A stretch of DNA of 64,000 bases. Source: Heliocidaris erythrogramma. Lineage: Eukaryota; Echinodermata; Echinoidea; Camarodonta; Echinometridae. Shown piece by piece: positions 11,382 through 23,227 of this stretch. The stretch spans positions 28,768,199 to 28,832,198 of the forward strand of contig CM046864.1 of NCBI GenBank assembly GCA_025617745.1. The letters run 5' to 3'. Numbering within the stretch: position 1 is the stretch's first letter; the number at the start of each line of letters is the position of its first letter. Position numbers and translations under genes: made by a program. A model generated the notes under the pieces. It was not told the DNA's origin. It worked only from the letters and a program-made list of their open reading frames with translations, and searched no databases.

Positions 11382-12050
11382 ATATGTGACCCTCCACCAC
11401 AAAACGACCAATAAGTCGGAAATTTGGGTTTTTAAATTTCAGCACAGTTTCAAAGCTTAAATTCTTAGCTTTAAAATGATATATAACTTGTCTTGCATAG
11501 ACTAAGCAAACCCTTATAAATTACAGTGAGAATGTCAGTGTCAGACAGGCTAATGACCAAAACAATAGAGAAAACGGGCTCTAAAGAAGAGTGACCATTT
11601 AAGAGCGCCTAATCTGTGTCCTATTGTTTGTCGCACAAAAGGTTGAGTCAGAACTCCAAAGCCTACACTGTGAAGTACTCATTGTATTGGGTTGAAACTT
11701 TCCATACCTTTAGAATAGATATATTTATTTCCTTGTGTAGATTTTCAATATCAGACTGTGCATAGTTTTCGAGCTATACCAGAAAAGCGATGTGAAGTAC
11801 GATCCCAGCAAGCTGACTCACAAAGTTTGAATATCCAAGAAAAAATGGTCCTTTTGAATGAGAGTAAAAACACATTTCAGCATGGTATTTTACCACAAAA
11901 TTTTTTGTCAGATGGTAGATTAATAAATTAACTTTCAGAAAATACCAAAAACTTAAAATAGAAATTTCCACCCCAAACAACCTTTTTAGCTGTTTACTGT
12001 AAAACTCCCATTGCGACTTATTAGTCGTTTTGTGGTGGAGGGTCACATAT
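11382..12050. mobile_element. 0.67-kb terminal-inverted-repeat element
   Basis: The ends ATATGTGACCCTCCACCACA and its complement at 12031-12050 continue for about 36 bases with one mismatch (AAAACGAC.AATAAGTCG). The inside is AT-rich with no transposase. The outermost ATAT on both sides may hide a TA-type duplication. Confidence 0.88.
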
Positions 12051-12282
12051 TCTCAGTTGAAGTGGGCATTAAATATCAGATTATATTTGTACTGGTAATC
12101 TCATATTACCTGGATGTACATGTACATGTATTTGCCCTGAAACTGTCCTTTCTGTATGAAAACTAACTGTAACCCTTTTTCAGAGAAACTCGTTTGCTAC
12201 AGGAAATTGTTTTTAAATTTTGTTTGTAATTTTTTTAAAATGAAAACTCTATTAGACCTTTCCCCAAGCCAAAGTGCAAACA

Positions 12283-12420
12283 GGGGACCGTTTCATTAAG
12301 TGTTTTGTCAGTGATTTTTACCGACAACTGTGATAAGCTACTGAAATCCTTGCATCCGATTGGCTGAGAGCAAATTTGTTGGTAAAAATCGCTGACAAAG
12401 CGCTTCATGAAACGCTACCC
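12283..12420. mobile_element. Palindromic MITE, family B, copy 2
   Basis: Same design as 7032-7169, with ends TTTCATTAAGTGTTTTGTCAG and CTGACAAAGCGCTTCATGAAA and the same centre. It is more diverged at its outer ends. Confidence 0.82.
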
Positions 12421-12875
12421 AGCTCATACATGTACGTGTATGTATTTGCTGCATCATTTGGTGTTTTGACCATTGAAATTGATCTACATGTAACTACGTG
12501 ACATTATGTACATTTCCCTCACAGTTATTAGGGATCAAACTGTTTAATGGCTGTTTACTTCAGTTCTATATTTACCACCACACTTGAAATAAATCACTGT
12601 CGCCCCATGATCATTGCTACATGTACATAGTTTAATACAATTGTATGATACATGATCTACATACATGTACATGTATGTGTGTATTCTCCTTTTTGGTCCC
12701 TGTTTGTATTGTATCTTTTATGTCTTGTTATTATCTACCCAACTGTATTTAAGTGTACATATATAGCAATGTATGTTAAACATTATGTAATACATGTACA
12801 TGGTAAAATAAGGAAATTGGGTTAGTGTAGGATGTTGACCTCAGAGAATTTTCCCTGGAGCATGTGTTATAAACC

Positions 12876-12930
12876 CACCTGAGGGAAGGAGGAAGGAAGG
12901 GAGGAAGGAAGGAAAGAAAGAAAGAAAGCA
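12876..12930. repeat. GGAA/GAAA microsatellite
   Basis: Tandem GGAAGGAA grading into GAAAGAAA, about 70 bases before the splice acceptor of the exon at 13001. Confidence 0.9.
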
Positions 12931-13000
12931 AAAAACAAAACTTCTTATTCCTATTTGTTATCAAATTTCACCCAATATATTTGTTTTGTTTATCTTGTAG

Positions 13001-13070
13001 GCATTCATTGAGCTGAAAGATATCAAGGAATACAAGACCAAGAAGGATATATTCATGCTTGTAGAATGCA
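13001..13070 (+). CDS. Penultimate exon of an unrecognised host gene
   Basis: A 70-base exon bounded by an acceptor (TTTATCTTGTAG) and a strong donor (GTAAGT at 13071). It encodes AFIELKDIKEYKTKKDIF and MLVEC, then leaves one base that completes an Asn codon with the next exon at 15808. The alternating beta-type pattern is reminiscent of a PH-like fold, but that is only an impression. The reading frame joins exactly to the terminal exon and both splice sites are canonical, so I treat it as a real exon. Upstream exons are not visible between 5017 and 13000 and may lie beyond the DIRS insertion. I do not recognise the protein. Confidence 0.72.
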
Positions 13071-13099
13071 GTAAGTATGTTGTTTTCATGTCACTTTTC

Positions 13100-13800
13100 T
13101 GAAGGTTCGTAGTTCCGAAAGGTTCGTTATTTTGAAAATGCAATAGAACCATACCTGCCAACTGTTCCTATTTAACAGGGACAATCCCGATTTTTGGTAA
13201 AAGAAAGAGCCACTTATACCACTGTGTCCCTATTTTTGCAAAAGTCTGTCAGTAGTGATGTATAGGAAACTCAGAGATGTGCCTATTTTCAGCCCCTGCC
13301 TTGTCATTTTTCCCTATTTCTTGGCTTTCAGTGTTGGCAGGTTTGTAGAATTACAATTACAGAAATTCTACCTTGCTGTTATGGTATTTTTTTTCCATTC
13401 TTACTACAAAAATAACATCATCAGTCTTGGTCCATTATTATTTTCCATGGCTGTTGATGACAATTTGCCATGGCTGTTGATGACAATTTGCCAGAGAGGT
13501 GGTATAGAAAGTTTGATTTTCAATATCACCAGCCTGGTAAACTTTCATGTCAATTTTCTGAAGGTTTGTAGTTCCGAAAGGTTTGTTATTTTGAATATGC
13601 AATAGAACTAGACATAAAGTTACGAACCTTTATTGATTAAACTTTTTTCATTTTCAGAAATATGAACCTTCAGAATAATGAACCATAATGGATATTTAGG
13701 AGCAATACAACAAATTTTGGGAATTACAGACCCTATTTTATTTTCAGAATTATGAACCCCCTGGTTCGGGAAATATATCGTAGACCATACCAGTTTGCTA
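13100..13800. repeat. Repeats of a TTCGGAATAATGAACC type
   Basis: Variants of GAAGGTTCGTAGTTCCGAAAGG occur at 13098-13145 and 13558-13605, and related ATTATGAACCTTCAGAATAATG blocks at 13660-13770. A similar cluster lies at 35260-35405. Within the span, 13360-13480 is the inverted copy of 15535-15635 (CCATGGCTGTTGATGACAAT), itself doubled in tandem at 13447-13490. Confidence 0.6.
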
Positions 13801-13871
13801 AATCAACCATTCAGGACAGGATTTGTTTTAAAGGAAACTTTCACCCTGATATAAAATTTAGTTTGTCTTAA

Positions 13872-14411
13872 AGGGATAGTCCACCCTGATTACAAGTTGG
13901 TTTTAAAAGAAGCAGAAATATTAAAGAAACAGATCAGTGAAGGTTTGAGCAAAATCTGATTAGAAATAAGAAAGTTATGAATTTTTGAAGTGGTAATCAA
14001 TCGGACACAAATTGGCAACTCTGTGACGTATCTTGCGAGCTCCTCTCCCATTGGCCCTGTACCCCAAAAATTATTAATTTCCATTTTCTCTAAAGGAAAT
14101 ATTCAGTCGTACATGCACCTTAGATATAATCATTGCTCATATGCTGTTACACAAAACCTGTATGAAACAAATCTATTCCTTCATCAAAAACCAAGAAAAT
14201 GAATATTTATGAAATTTTCTGTAATGAGCAAATGGGAGAGGAGCTCGCAAGAAACGTCACAGAGTTGCCAATTTGTGTCTGATTGATTACAACTTGAAAA
14301 ATTCATAATTTTCTTATTTCTTGTCGGAATTTGCTCAAACCTTCACTGATATGTTTCTTTAATTTTTCTGCTTCTTTTAAAGTCAACTTGTAATCAGGGT
14401 GGACTATCCCT
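13872..14411. mobile_element. 540-bp TTAA-flanked long-inverted-repeat MITE
   Basis: Both ends read AGGGATAGTCCACCCTGATT inward and are bordered by exact TTAA at 13868-13871 and 14412-14415. The inverted arms are about 200 bases each, with paired segments GAGCTCCTCTCCCATT and AATGGGAGAGGAGCTC. There is no transposase. Insertion lies in the intron between the two host exons. Confidence 0.92.
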
Positions 14412-14415
14412 TTAA

Positions 14416-15807
14416 TAAAAGCACGAAAATGTGAAGAAGAAAAACAGTTCAGTGCAATTTCTTTTCCGAAAATTCATTAACAGATCTAAAAGAAAGTTTG
14501 AAGAAAAAAAAAGTAGTATTTGATCAAAGGAATATCTTTGTTTTTCAATTTTTCTGCATCTATGAAAAACAACTTTCAGGGTGGACGTCCTCTTAAAGGC
14601 TAATAGGAATTATAGCTTTTCTTTTTTCCCATTTGGCAGCACTGCCACCGACTGGTAGTTTTCTTTTATGGCTTCCTTTTGTATTTATTTCTATCCTTCT
14701 TCAAAATATATTCCGCTTTTACTGTTTAACCATGCTATTATGACTATGTGGGGAGTAGCAAGGTCAGAGAATGTAAGGTTTTCAGGGGGCAGTATTTAAT
14801 TCCTTTCATACAGTGGTTTAGACATGCATAGTTTTTCTATTGCTACTGGGGAAGATGAATAGATTATGTAAGCCATGCTTGTTGAGGCCTATGAATAAGT
14901 GGTCCCATGTTCATGCATCGTTAGTCCTAAATAGTATTTATATTAACTATAATGAATGAAGAGTATTAGTAATTACTAGACTCTTATTTCTGTCCACTAT
15001 ACTCTGTTAAACCATGCAGTCACTTTTCAAATTCCATCTCATAAAATGTATCGGTGAAGCATGCAAATTATTGTACCGGTATTTGAAAAATTCATTATAT
15101 TGCACACAAATGAAAGTCCTTGACCGTTTGGAGTAGGAGAAATAAGTGGACAAAAGTTTTTATTCCAAATCTCTTGTGATTAAATTCAGCAAGAACTTAT
15201 AGCATACTGCTCGGAAGTCTTGCAAATGTATGCTACACTGGAACCAGTTTAGATTTTAATTTATTATGAATTTGGTGAATATTTTGAGGTTATGGAAATA
15301 TGCATGACCCTTAACTACATTGTTCCATGTTCAAACTACCCACATACCTGTTGATCTCTGTTTGAATTTCGATATCACCAGCCTGGTAAATAATTGTTCT
15401 CCTTTAATGTACATGTAGGACTATTCAACTCACATACCTTCGCTGCCCGGGTTTTCTTCATACACATTACGAATAATAACGTAATGGAATCATATCTACT
15501 AAATTGATTAAGCAGTTGAGTGAGCTGTGCCTTATTGTCATCAACAGCCATGGGGAAAAATTAATAGAAAAGAGACTGATGATGTGGTAAATAGGAAATA
15601 AAATACCACAATATCAAGGTAGAATTCCTCCAATATGTTATTCATTCAAATAAAGCAGGTACAATGAAAATGTCATTTTTATTTGTTTTTTTTATGCGTC
15701 ATAAGGCCTATCATTGGTGTTTGGTCTAATGATTTTTTCCAGAGCTGTATATGTACTTGTCCATGGCCCTTAGTCACATTTCTCCATGTGCAATCTTTCC
15801 CCCGTAG
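14416..15807. other. Intron sequence with an inverted copy of a 13.4-kb repeat
   Basis: AT-rich intron of the gene with exons at 13001 and 15808. The only repeat seen is 15370-15635, which shares GATATCACCAGCCTGGTAAA (direct) and ATTGTCATCAACAGCCATGG (inverted) with 13360-13550. Confidence 0.55.
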
Positions 15808-15986
15808 ATCCACAGCAGAAGAACGCCATCCGTCACAAGTTCCGTTCAGCTATGGCACACGACATCGGATATGCCATGCTCTGTGTCTTCTCCTACTTGG
15901 CAGCAGCGAAGAATGCAGAGACAATCAGCCGCAAAGAGCTGGAAGCTCGGATGGCAGGACGCAAACGGGAATTCATGCAAAGTTAG
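15808..15986 (+). CDS. Terminal exon of the same unrecognised host gene
   Basis: The acceptor CTTTCCCCCGTAG precedes a frame that continues the exon at 13001: N, PQQKNAIRHKFRSAM, AHDIGYAMLCVFSYLAAAKN, AETISRKELEARMAGRKR, EFMQS, stop TAG at 15984-15986. Together the two exons give the last 82 residues. The segment from PQQKN to the end reads as an amphipathic helix, a hydrophobic helix (YAMLCVFSYLAAA) and a strongly charged tail. High GC at third codon positions contrasts with the AT-rich surroundings, supporting selection for coding. A longer frame over 15683-16306 is a shadow in another phase. Function unknown to me. Confidence 0.8.
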
Positions 15987-16270
15987 AGAGGACCCACATA
16001 ATCCTAACCCAACTCAGGCACCAAGAGGAGCAGACTAGTACGTTTGATAGGGACATTGTGAACTCAGGGTTCTCAGCTATGCTGGCATGCAGGGAAGTCC
16101 TGGAAAATGAGTTCCCTTTTTTATATCTCCAGTCAGGGAAAAGTCAGAGAATTTTAAGAAAATCACACTTATCAGGGCAAGTCCGGGAATTCCATTGGCC
16201 CCAAAAGAAAGCAGTTGGTCTTTTAGATTTTGTCTTTTTGTCTTTGTATTTTTGGTTAAACAGCATATCC

Positions 16271-16432
16271 GCTAGACGAAAATATATCAAACTGGAAACA
16301 GGTTGAAATAATGATCCTGATATTTTGAAAACACCATGAGGGAAAGATAAGCTAGTTGAAAATATAGCAAACTGGAAATAGGTTGTAATAATAATCCTGA
16401 GATTTGGAAAACACCATGAAGGAAAGATAAGG
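16271..16432 (+). repeat. Tandem duplication of ~82 bases
   Basis: The segment GAAAATATA.CAAACTGGAAA through ACACCATGA.GGAAAGATAAG occurs twice head to tail with few differences. It lies in the presumed 3' UTR or downstream flank of the preceding gene. Confidence 0.85.
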
Positions 16433-17279
16433 GGAAAATCTGGGAATTTGTTTTCGTTCTATGCTGGGAACCCTGAGTAGCTACATGTATGTATCTTGCT
16501 GGGCTAGTCTGCATGTCGGTCTAAGGACAAGTCAATTTGTGGTGAGAGGGCTTTATAATAGCCCAGGAGGAGGCATGGGTGCAGTGAAAGCCCTGGCCTA
16601 AATTGAGTCACACTCTGTTAACCGTAAAGTAGGTTGGTATCATTAAAGAGCATGGCCGAAAATAGTCTCGGTCATCCCCTTAGTGCAGCTGACTCCTGCA
16701 GACGGAGCATAAGCCTTTGGTGATAAGACTTGGGTGATAAGCCAATGTGTATAGCATGATTAATGCCATTTCTGTGAGAAGTAGGTGTACGATATTGGTC
16801 GCGGACATATTTCATTGATATCATGTACCTGTATATCTGTAAAAACCGAACAGATCAACAGCAATAGCTTGCCTATGTAGGGATGTACAAGTAGATGTCA
16901 ATTTACAAGCCCTTAATGTAAGTTCTACTTGCCTGAATTTATTGACGGATGTACATCACAAGCATTTCATATGCTTTAAATTTATGCCAATTTTTATATC
17001 ATATGTTATCAGGCAGTTTTGTTTTAGAAATATATATGATTGAACGATCCTATTCAGTGTATCTTTATTAATATATTGTGGTTTTGGTTCGGTTACTGTC
17101 AGATAATGGTTTTACAGTTATCCATAATGTTATGCAAATGTTTTTCTATTACAGATACACTGTATACTGTTTCACACAAATTGCTTTTTCTAAATATCCG
17201 GAGTGAAATTTGTAGGGTCCATATGCCCCTGATCTCTTTTTACATTTAAAAATCTGGGGCTTGAAGAGAATTTTGATTT

Positions 17280-17450
17280 CTGGGAAAGGTGAAAAATTTG
17301 TGAGCTTTGTCATTCCTTTTACGTGAATTTGGAAGAACATCATAGTAGAAATGTCCCCCTGGAAAGGATTGCTCCTCAATTCCTAATATTTCAAATATGA
17401 CGAGAATAGCTAAAATGACCGGGCCGAACATTCATGCCACATGTGCCACA
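17280..17450 (+). repeat. Dispersed repeat family A, copy 2
   Basis: Shares TTGGAAGAACATCATAGTAG and the following GAAATGTCCCCCTGGAAAGG with copies at 5765 and 49800. The copy ends near a hairpin at 17507-17556 (ACTGGTCTGCGACT and its complement). Confidence 0.72.
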
Positions 17451-20279
17451 AACGTAGAGATTCGACATGTCAAATCCGTACGATTGACCTTGCGATTTGT
17501 CTCTGACTGGTCTGCGACTCACAAGGTGACATCTCCCCTCACTCAGTCGCAGACCAGTTGGATCGTATTGCGGTGGCCTTAAGACTAAAGTAGACTGCAC
17601 TCGATAGACCCCATAATGCCTGCAATTGCCCGGAGTATGGACATTCTTTGGATCCTCTAGCACTTTTCTTCTTTGAAGCTCTGATACCATTATGCAGAAC
17701 TCCACACCAACATTTTCGGTAGGGGGTTCCAGACTAAAATTTGAGGTTCTGTATGCAACGAGCCCATGTAAACATTTTCGGATTTTAGGGGTCCGGAACT
17801 AAATTTGGGGCGCTCACGTGTCCCAGGCGCATGTGAATGTTGAGCCCTGCATTATGTATGGCTCATTCTATTTCACTACTTAGTAGATTATCCTGGGAAT
17901 ATTTCTTCCCAATATTGCATGATTATAAGAATATCTTAGAGATCTTCCTTTTGACATGCTTGTCACAAGGAATCCTATGTATAGCTAGTGATGTTATGTA
18001 TTTATTATGGGAAGTCCCGAGTTATTTTGTACAATATGTTACCAACTACAAAAATGTGAATATATCTTTCAAGTTGATAGCCCTACTAGAGCTGGGATCA
18101 GACAAAATAGCACGGAAAATTGTGCTTTGGGTGTTAATAATTGTTCTGTTCATTATTCCACAATACTTGGTAAAATATGGGACCAAAAAATACCAAATAC
18201 TTTGGACTGAACAATTAAAGCTGAGTGTATTCCAACAGACAAGTGCAATATCAATACATTCATAGAGACTTCAGTACTGATTGATTTATTACCCTATCAA
18301 AAGCGCTACACTCTTTGCAGGGGATACAGCTATTTCATTGTCACTGCAGCATATTTGATAAGTGCTGAAAATAATTGTACATTCCTTGATCGATATTTGT
18401 TCTTTTCCAACTATTTATTCCAGTAGTACTACAAATGTTTCCTACTATATTTATTTTCGAAAGTTGTTGAAAGGTGCTTGTTGTGTTTAATACTTACATG
18501 TATTACGGCTCCTTTAAAATCTAGAGGTAATCCATCATTTGCTCCAAGCTCTATTTCCTCAAAGGTTAAGGCTATAGATTGGTTTGTGATTGGGTTGAAG
18601 ATAAGTTACATATAGGATAAATATGGGTTAAGGATTAGGTGTAGTTGGGAAGTAAAGTTAACTGCAAAGCAGTTCAATTTTTTTTTTTTTTAATTTAAAT
18701 GTAACTAATTCTCAAGTGGGCCATCTGAGAATTAATTGTATCTTTAAATTTTATCTCTCCCTGCAAAAGCAGTATTATAGGAAGGTCAGCGAATGTAAAT
18801 TGCATTTGTATTTCATCATACTTCATGGCATTTTGATAAAGAGTATGTTGAGTGATCCAACACTGGATTGGAATATGAAAGAACATGTGGAAAAAGCATG
18901 CAGTATTACTACAGGGATTTCAAAAGGACCTAGGACCTGTGAGATGTAAAGATGTAGCAGCTACATGTGCATTTGTACAGTCAAGCTGATTCATGGTTCA
19001 CTTTAAACAATAGATTTAATTATGCGAATATGATTGGATGATCAAGAACTGTAAGACATTAACATGTAAAGGTACTTGTACTCTCAAGCCCATGAATGGT
19101 CCCATCGCATTTATATCAAATATTTTTCATATACCGGTATTACTGGACTAATAAAAGGGGATTTTTTTGTTGTTGTTCTGGGCTGAGACGTCTGTGTTAA
19201 GCCTAGGAGGATTAAGAAAATTCAGTAGTCATAAGGTATTTACCATGGTCGTAACATTTTATTTAAACAAGATTTCATTGACCTTCCATTTCTTTCTCCT
19301 CAAAACAGAAACAGACATTGTGATTGTTGTACTAAGTAAAAGATATTCAAGTGAAAATTCAAATGAAACAAAGGAATAGTATTACAAAAATCCATCTTTG
19401 TATCTTGTCACTTGATTTTCATGTCAACATTGTGGCACATACATGTAGGGTATTTAATGAAATCATGCAATTGTCAGTTTTGCATTCATTGTCCACTAGT
19501 ATAAGTGAGTATAGCATGATAACTTATAAATATTCTGTACAGATTTTAGAATGATACTTCTAGTGTACAAAAAGGAGACTGGTTGTCATGTCTTTGTATA
19601 TGATCTTCTACAATGTGTGCTAGCAATATATCAAAGAGCTGATCAATGTCCCGTTTCTTTCTAGTTCATATACATATCCGCAAATGGAGTGAAGGGCTCC
19701 CTGTATGTCTTTGCATTCAGTAGTATATGTTTCAAAATCATAGAGACAAAATATATAAATATGTGTGAATTATGGTTTAGTGCCAGAATGTATTCTTTAT
19801 TTTGTCATCTTTTTTTTATTGAGATATAATGTTCTAGGTGAACCATATCATAATAGTAAAAAGTACTGTTCAATAGAAATTTTTTCTCTTTCTGGCCAGA
19901 TAGTTTGAGTTGTATTTTATGCTATTTTTGTACTTGTCGAGAAGTAATATATATATGACATCATAAAGAAGAGAGACTATTTCGTATAGTTATTGTAAAA
20001 CAATCATGGTGGTTTTGATTAAAACTTAATGAAATAAAGAGTGTATATATGTACTATGTTCAGGTCATGGATATGCAGTAATAACTTTCAGTTGCAATTA
20101 TTTTTTGTTCTATTTTGTACGTGTTGATCCATTGCAATGCATTAATATTCAATTTGTGTTTTCTATCGTCTATTTGTATTATCTAGGGTACATTAAACCA
20201 AACAAAAGAGATGAATTTTTGTTGAAACATTAGTACTTGCTATAGTTCAAATGTAAGCATATTTCTTTTGTGGAAAAGA
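17451..20279. other. AT-rich non-coding DNA
   Basis: Apart from the 17507-17556 hairpin I see no repeat, exon or RNA gene. A 142-codon frame at 17837-18265 is AT-driven and has no recognisable domain. Confidence 0.5.
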
Positions 20280-20290
20280 ATATATACGGT

Positions 20291-20291
<1 letters not shown>

Positions 20292-20364
<73 letters not shown>

Positions 20365-20370
20365 TATATT
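20292..20370. repeat. (TA)n microsatellite
   Basis: About 78 bases of near-pure TA with interspersed TATG/TACA. Confidence 0.95.
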
Positions 20371-21017
20371 GTACAGTGGCAATATATTATTGTGATACTA
20401 ATTGTAGGTCCTGCATGTGTCCAACATGCTACTTCCATATTATCTCTCGTAAATGGTGACTATGTGGTTAGTTTCCATACACATACGGTATGTTCAGCAA
20501 GATTCTAGTAAACAACAATATTTTTCCTCTCAAATTCAAGTAAAAGTTATCCATTTTCTTGAGTGATGGTATATCTTTGGATGAATTTCAATCAGCATCA
20601 TTGTCTGAATATGTGACGCCCAGTGGCCATGAACGCTAGAGGTGTGACAATTTATGCAAACACATTGCCCAAAATCAATCAAACACAAATACAGAAAATA
20701 TCAGGAAGGTGTCCATTCAAAATGAAAATTAATTTCTCTTATTTTCCTTTCATAGTCGGTTCCTCTTTTTCAAATGGACAAAGTTAAAAATGGCTCCAAA
20801 ATTGCTGCAGTTTTTCAGTATTGAAAGATATGTTTAACTTGAATGTGTTTTCTTGTAAATTCTGTTGCCCTTGTCATGTGGACCAAACTGATGTCATCTC
20901 ATTTCTAAAGGTCAATTGATATTTTCTCTAAGAGTATTAGTCAAAGATTACTCGAAGATTAAAAGATTTACTCTAAAGAGTATCATTCAAATATTGCATT
21001 GGTCACGCTCTTTTTAG

Positions 21018-21150
21018 GTTGCATCAGCAGAGCTTTGGAATAGATTGCCAGAAAATATCACAAATTGTGATACATGTTCTGTTGACAACTGTAAAACATA
21101 CCTTAAAACATATCTTTTAGAAACAATTCCTGTTTTGACTGGTGACTTGA
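21018..21150 (+). pseudogene. LINE reverse-transcriptase C-terminal fragment
   Basis: Translates as VASAELWNRLPENITNC then SVDNCKTYLKTYLLETI. This matches the LWN.LP.....S...FK..LK..L tail found at the end of CR1/jockey-group LINE proteins; compare RLWNSLPPAVVNCTSLELFK in the LINE at 31489. Only the last ~40 codons survive. Confidence 0.65.
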
Positions 21151-21280
21151 AGTATACCGAGCATATATATATCTCACTCTACTTTCTTTTTTTTCTTTAT
21201 CTCCAGTAGAAGGCATAGGGGTTTGGGATATGCGCTATCATTACTACGAAAAGTCCAAGATTTTTAAGCCAAAGTAATTT

Positions 21281-21368
21281 ACTGTAAAATACCGTGTATA
21301 AGGCGTACATTTTTCTGGTGAACCAAACGCAAAGTCGGGGTGCGCCTTATACACGGTATCTTACGGTG
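21281..21368. mobile_element. Short hairpin MITE (CCGTGTATAAGGCG ends)
   Basis: Inverted ends ATACCGTGTATAAGGCG.AC and its complement enclose about 30 bases. The end motif recalls a widespread hAT-like MITE of animals (from memory). Confidence 0.75.
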
Positions 21369-22044
21369 CTACCTTTGAATCTGCAAAATTAGCTTGTTTG
21401 AGTTTTAACTTTTGAGGTATATTGTAATGTTAATGTAATAAAAAAAAATTATACTTTGCCAGCTGTTTTGAAAATCATTTCTCTTAATTGAAGGAATGTT
21501 CTCCCGTCCATAACGTTATTGTTTTAATCTTTCTGTGTGTTTTTTCACGAATATTGAGGATTTTCCATTTTGTGTCCGGTCAATTCCTGTTGGAAGAAGC
21601 TATGATTTAGCTCTGAGGTAATGAAAATCTTGCCCATATCTCTCTATAAATGGCAGGAAGAATGGCTTATAGTAGGTTCCGAAAACGTTCAAAAACTTTT
21701 AAGTGATAATGGGACAAGAATTTGATTCCCTCTGATAATCTGAAAATCATGAAGGAATAATGCATGAATAAGCGTATATTATGGAGGTGTTGGAGTATCA
21801 TGTAACAGTATGAGATTTTATTTATGTCATATTGAACTATCGGTGTAATAAAGATAATAGACTATCTCATATTGATACAATTGTCTACTTGGTGATTTTC
21901 TTTCGTTGCCAAGCTGTAATTTGTTTGTTCTTAATCATCTTTACAATTTAGTTATCTTTCTATTGATTAATTGATAAAATCATTATCATTCCTGACATTA
22001 TTATCATCATTATCATTTATATTATTGTTCATTCATGGGAAACA

Positions 22045-22275
22045 TCGTAACAGCAGGACGAGGAAGAAGCGGGCATATTTTCAGATCGGCAAGAACTTTT
22101 GAACACGCTCAACATTTCTCACCGATCAAAATTTGCCCACTTTGAATCGTAAGACAGCGGGAAGAACGTAATGAAGACGTAAATACAGCGGGATGAGTGT
22201 CGTAAGGTCTTCCTAAGCGTAGTAACAACGGCACCAGCACGGAACGTAAACTAGACCCCGATGACCGATGTGGCC
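22045..22275 (+). repeat. GC-richer duplicated block, copy 1
   Basis: The block with GGAAGAAGCGG.CAT, CCCACTTTGAATCGTAAG and GGGATGAG.GT recurs at 23228-23408 and continues at 23852-23915 (GGGACGTAAACTAGA.ACCGATG). Base composition differs from the flanks. No protein recognised. Confidence 0.75.
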
Positions 22276-22356
22276 CGCTGCTGTGCCGCTCTACCCTGAT
22301 CAACGGACGAATTTTCCCGCTGTAACACTGCTGTTATTAGTAATAAATAATATTAG

Positions 22357-22431
22357 TAATTAAAATTGCGTAAGAGTGTGGAGCGTGTAATAACTAAACG
22401 CACCACTCTCTTATGCAATTTTAATTTTAAA
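22357..22431. repeat. Hairpin of ~75 bases
   Basis: TTAAAATTGCGTAAGAGTGT pairs with the complement in CACTCTCTTATGCAATTTTAA; loop around 22385-22400. Confidence 0.8.
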
Positions 22432-22638
22432 AGGCCGGCTCCTACAACGCCCTCATTACGCTGCGTTCCAGTATCAATAACACTGCCCATTTCATGTACA
22501 ATTTTCCTGGGCTTCGCGAATGAATCCCGCTCTTGCCGCTATGAAAGGGATGTAGCCAATACACTTGGAAATTTGCTGCCGACCAAACATGTCTGCCAAG
22601 AAGAGGTCGAAGAGAGCAAGGTGCAAATGTGCTGAACA

Positions 22639-22780
22639 GGGTCCCGTTTCATAAAACTTATCAGTAACTGCCACATATCTATAACAAATTTGCTCTCAGC
22701 CAATGAGATGCAAGAATTTCAGTAGCTTATAACTGTTATTGTAACTTGTTATATAGATCAAGTTTTATGAAACGTGGCCC
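22639..22780. mobile_element. Palindromic MITE, family B, copy 4 (reverse)
   Basis: The ends CCGTTTCATAAAACTT and AAGTTTTATGAAACG flank the family B centre in reverse orientation (TTTGCTCTCAGCCAATGAGA, then TTTCAGTAGCTTATAAC). Confidence 0.82.
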
Positions 22781-23227
22781 AGGAAGAGGAAGAAGTCGCT
22801 GCACGAGGTGCACAGCATGCCTTTGATTAATAATGGCTTGCTGTAGGAGAAGATTTCTGGGTCCATAGTTATCTCTTAGGTTCTATAGGTACATCGGGCA
22901 CTTTCAGATCTCAGGACGAGGTAACAGCGTCATTATATCGTAGAGGTAATTTAGAACGTAAATACAGCATGCATAGATCGGATAACATCGGCAACGTTGC
23001 ACTTCAGCGCAGTTATATCATTCTATAGCGTAACTTCAGCGCCCGACATCGTAATGACCTATTCCCGATAATCGTCATGATCGCGGTAAGAGCGTATCAA
23101 GCACGTATTGGAAGCAAATACAGCGTTCTTGCAGCATTCTAAAGCCACTTCCACTATCACGATCTGGATCCCGATCTGTCAGATCGGCGGAGAGCGGCAA
23201 AAGCGTACAGGGATCGTTTGAAATCGG

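Noticed and set aside
15683-16306. 207-codon frame overlapping the terminal exon
   Set aside because: It is in a different phase from the spliced exon pair 13001/15808, which has canonical splice sites and a conserved-looking protein.
17837-18265. 142-codon hydrophobic frame
   Set aside because: AT-rich, no domain, no splice context; hydrophobicity follows from T-rich codons.
20247-20459. Ile/Tyr repeat frames on both strands
   Set aside because: Translation of a (TA)n microsatellite.
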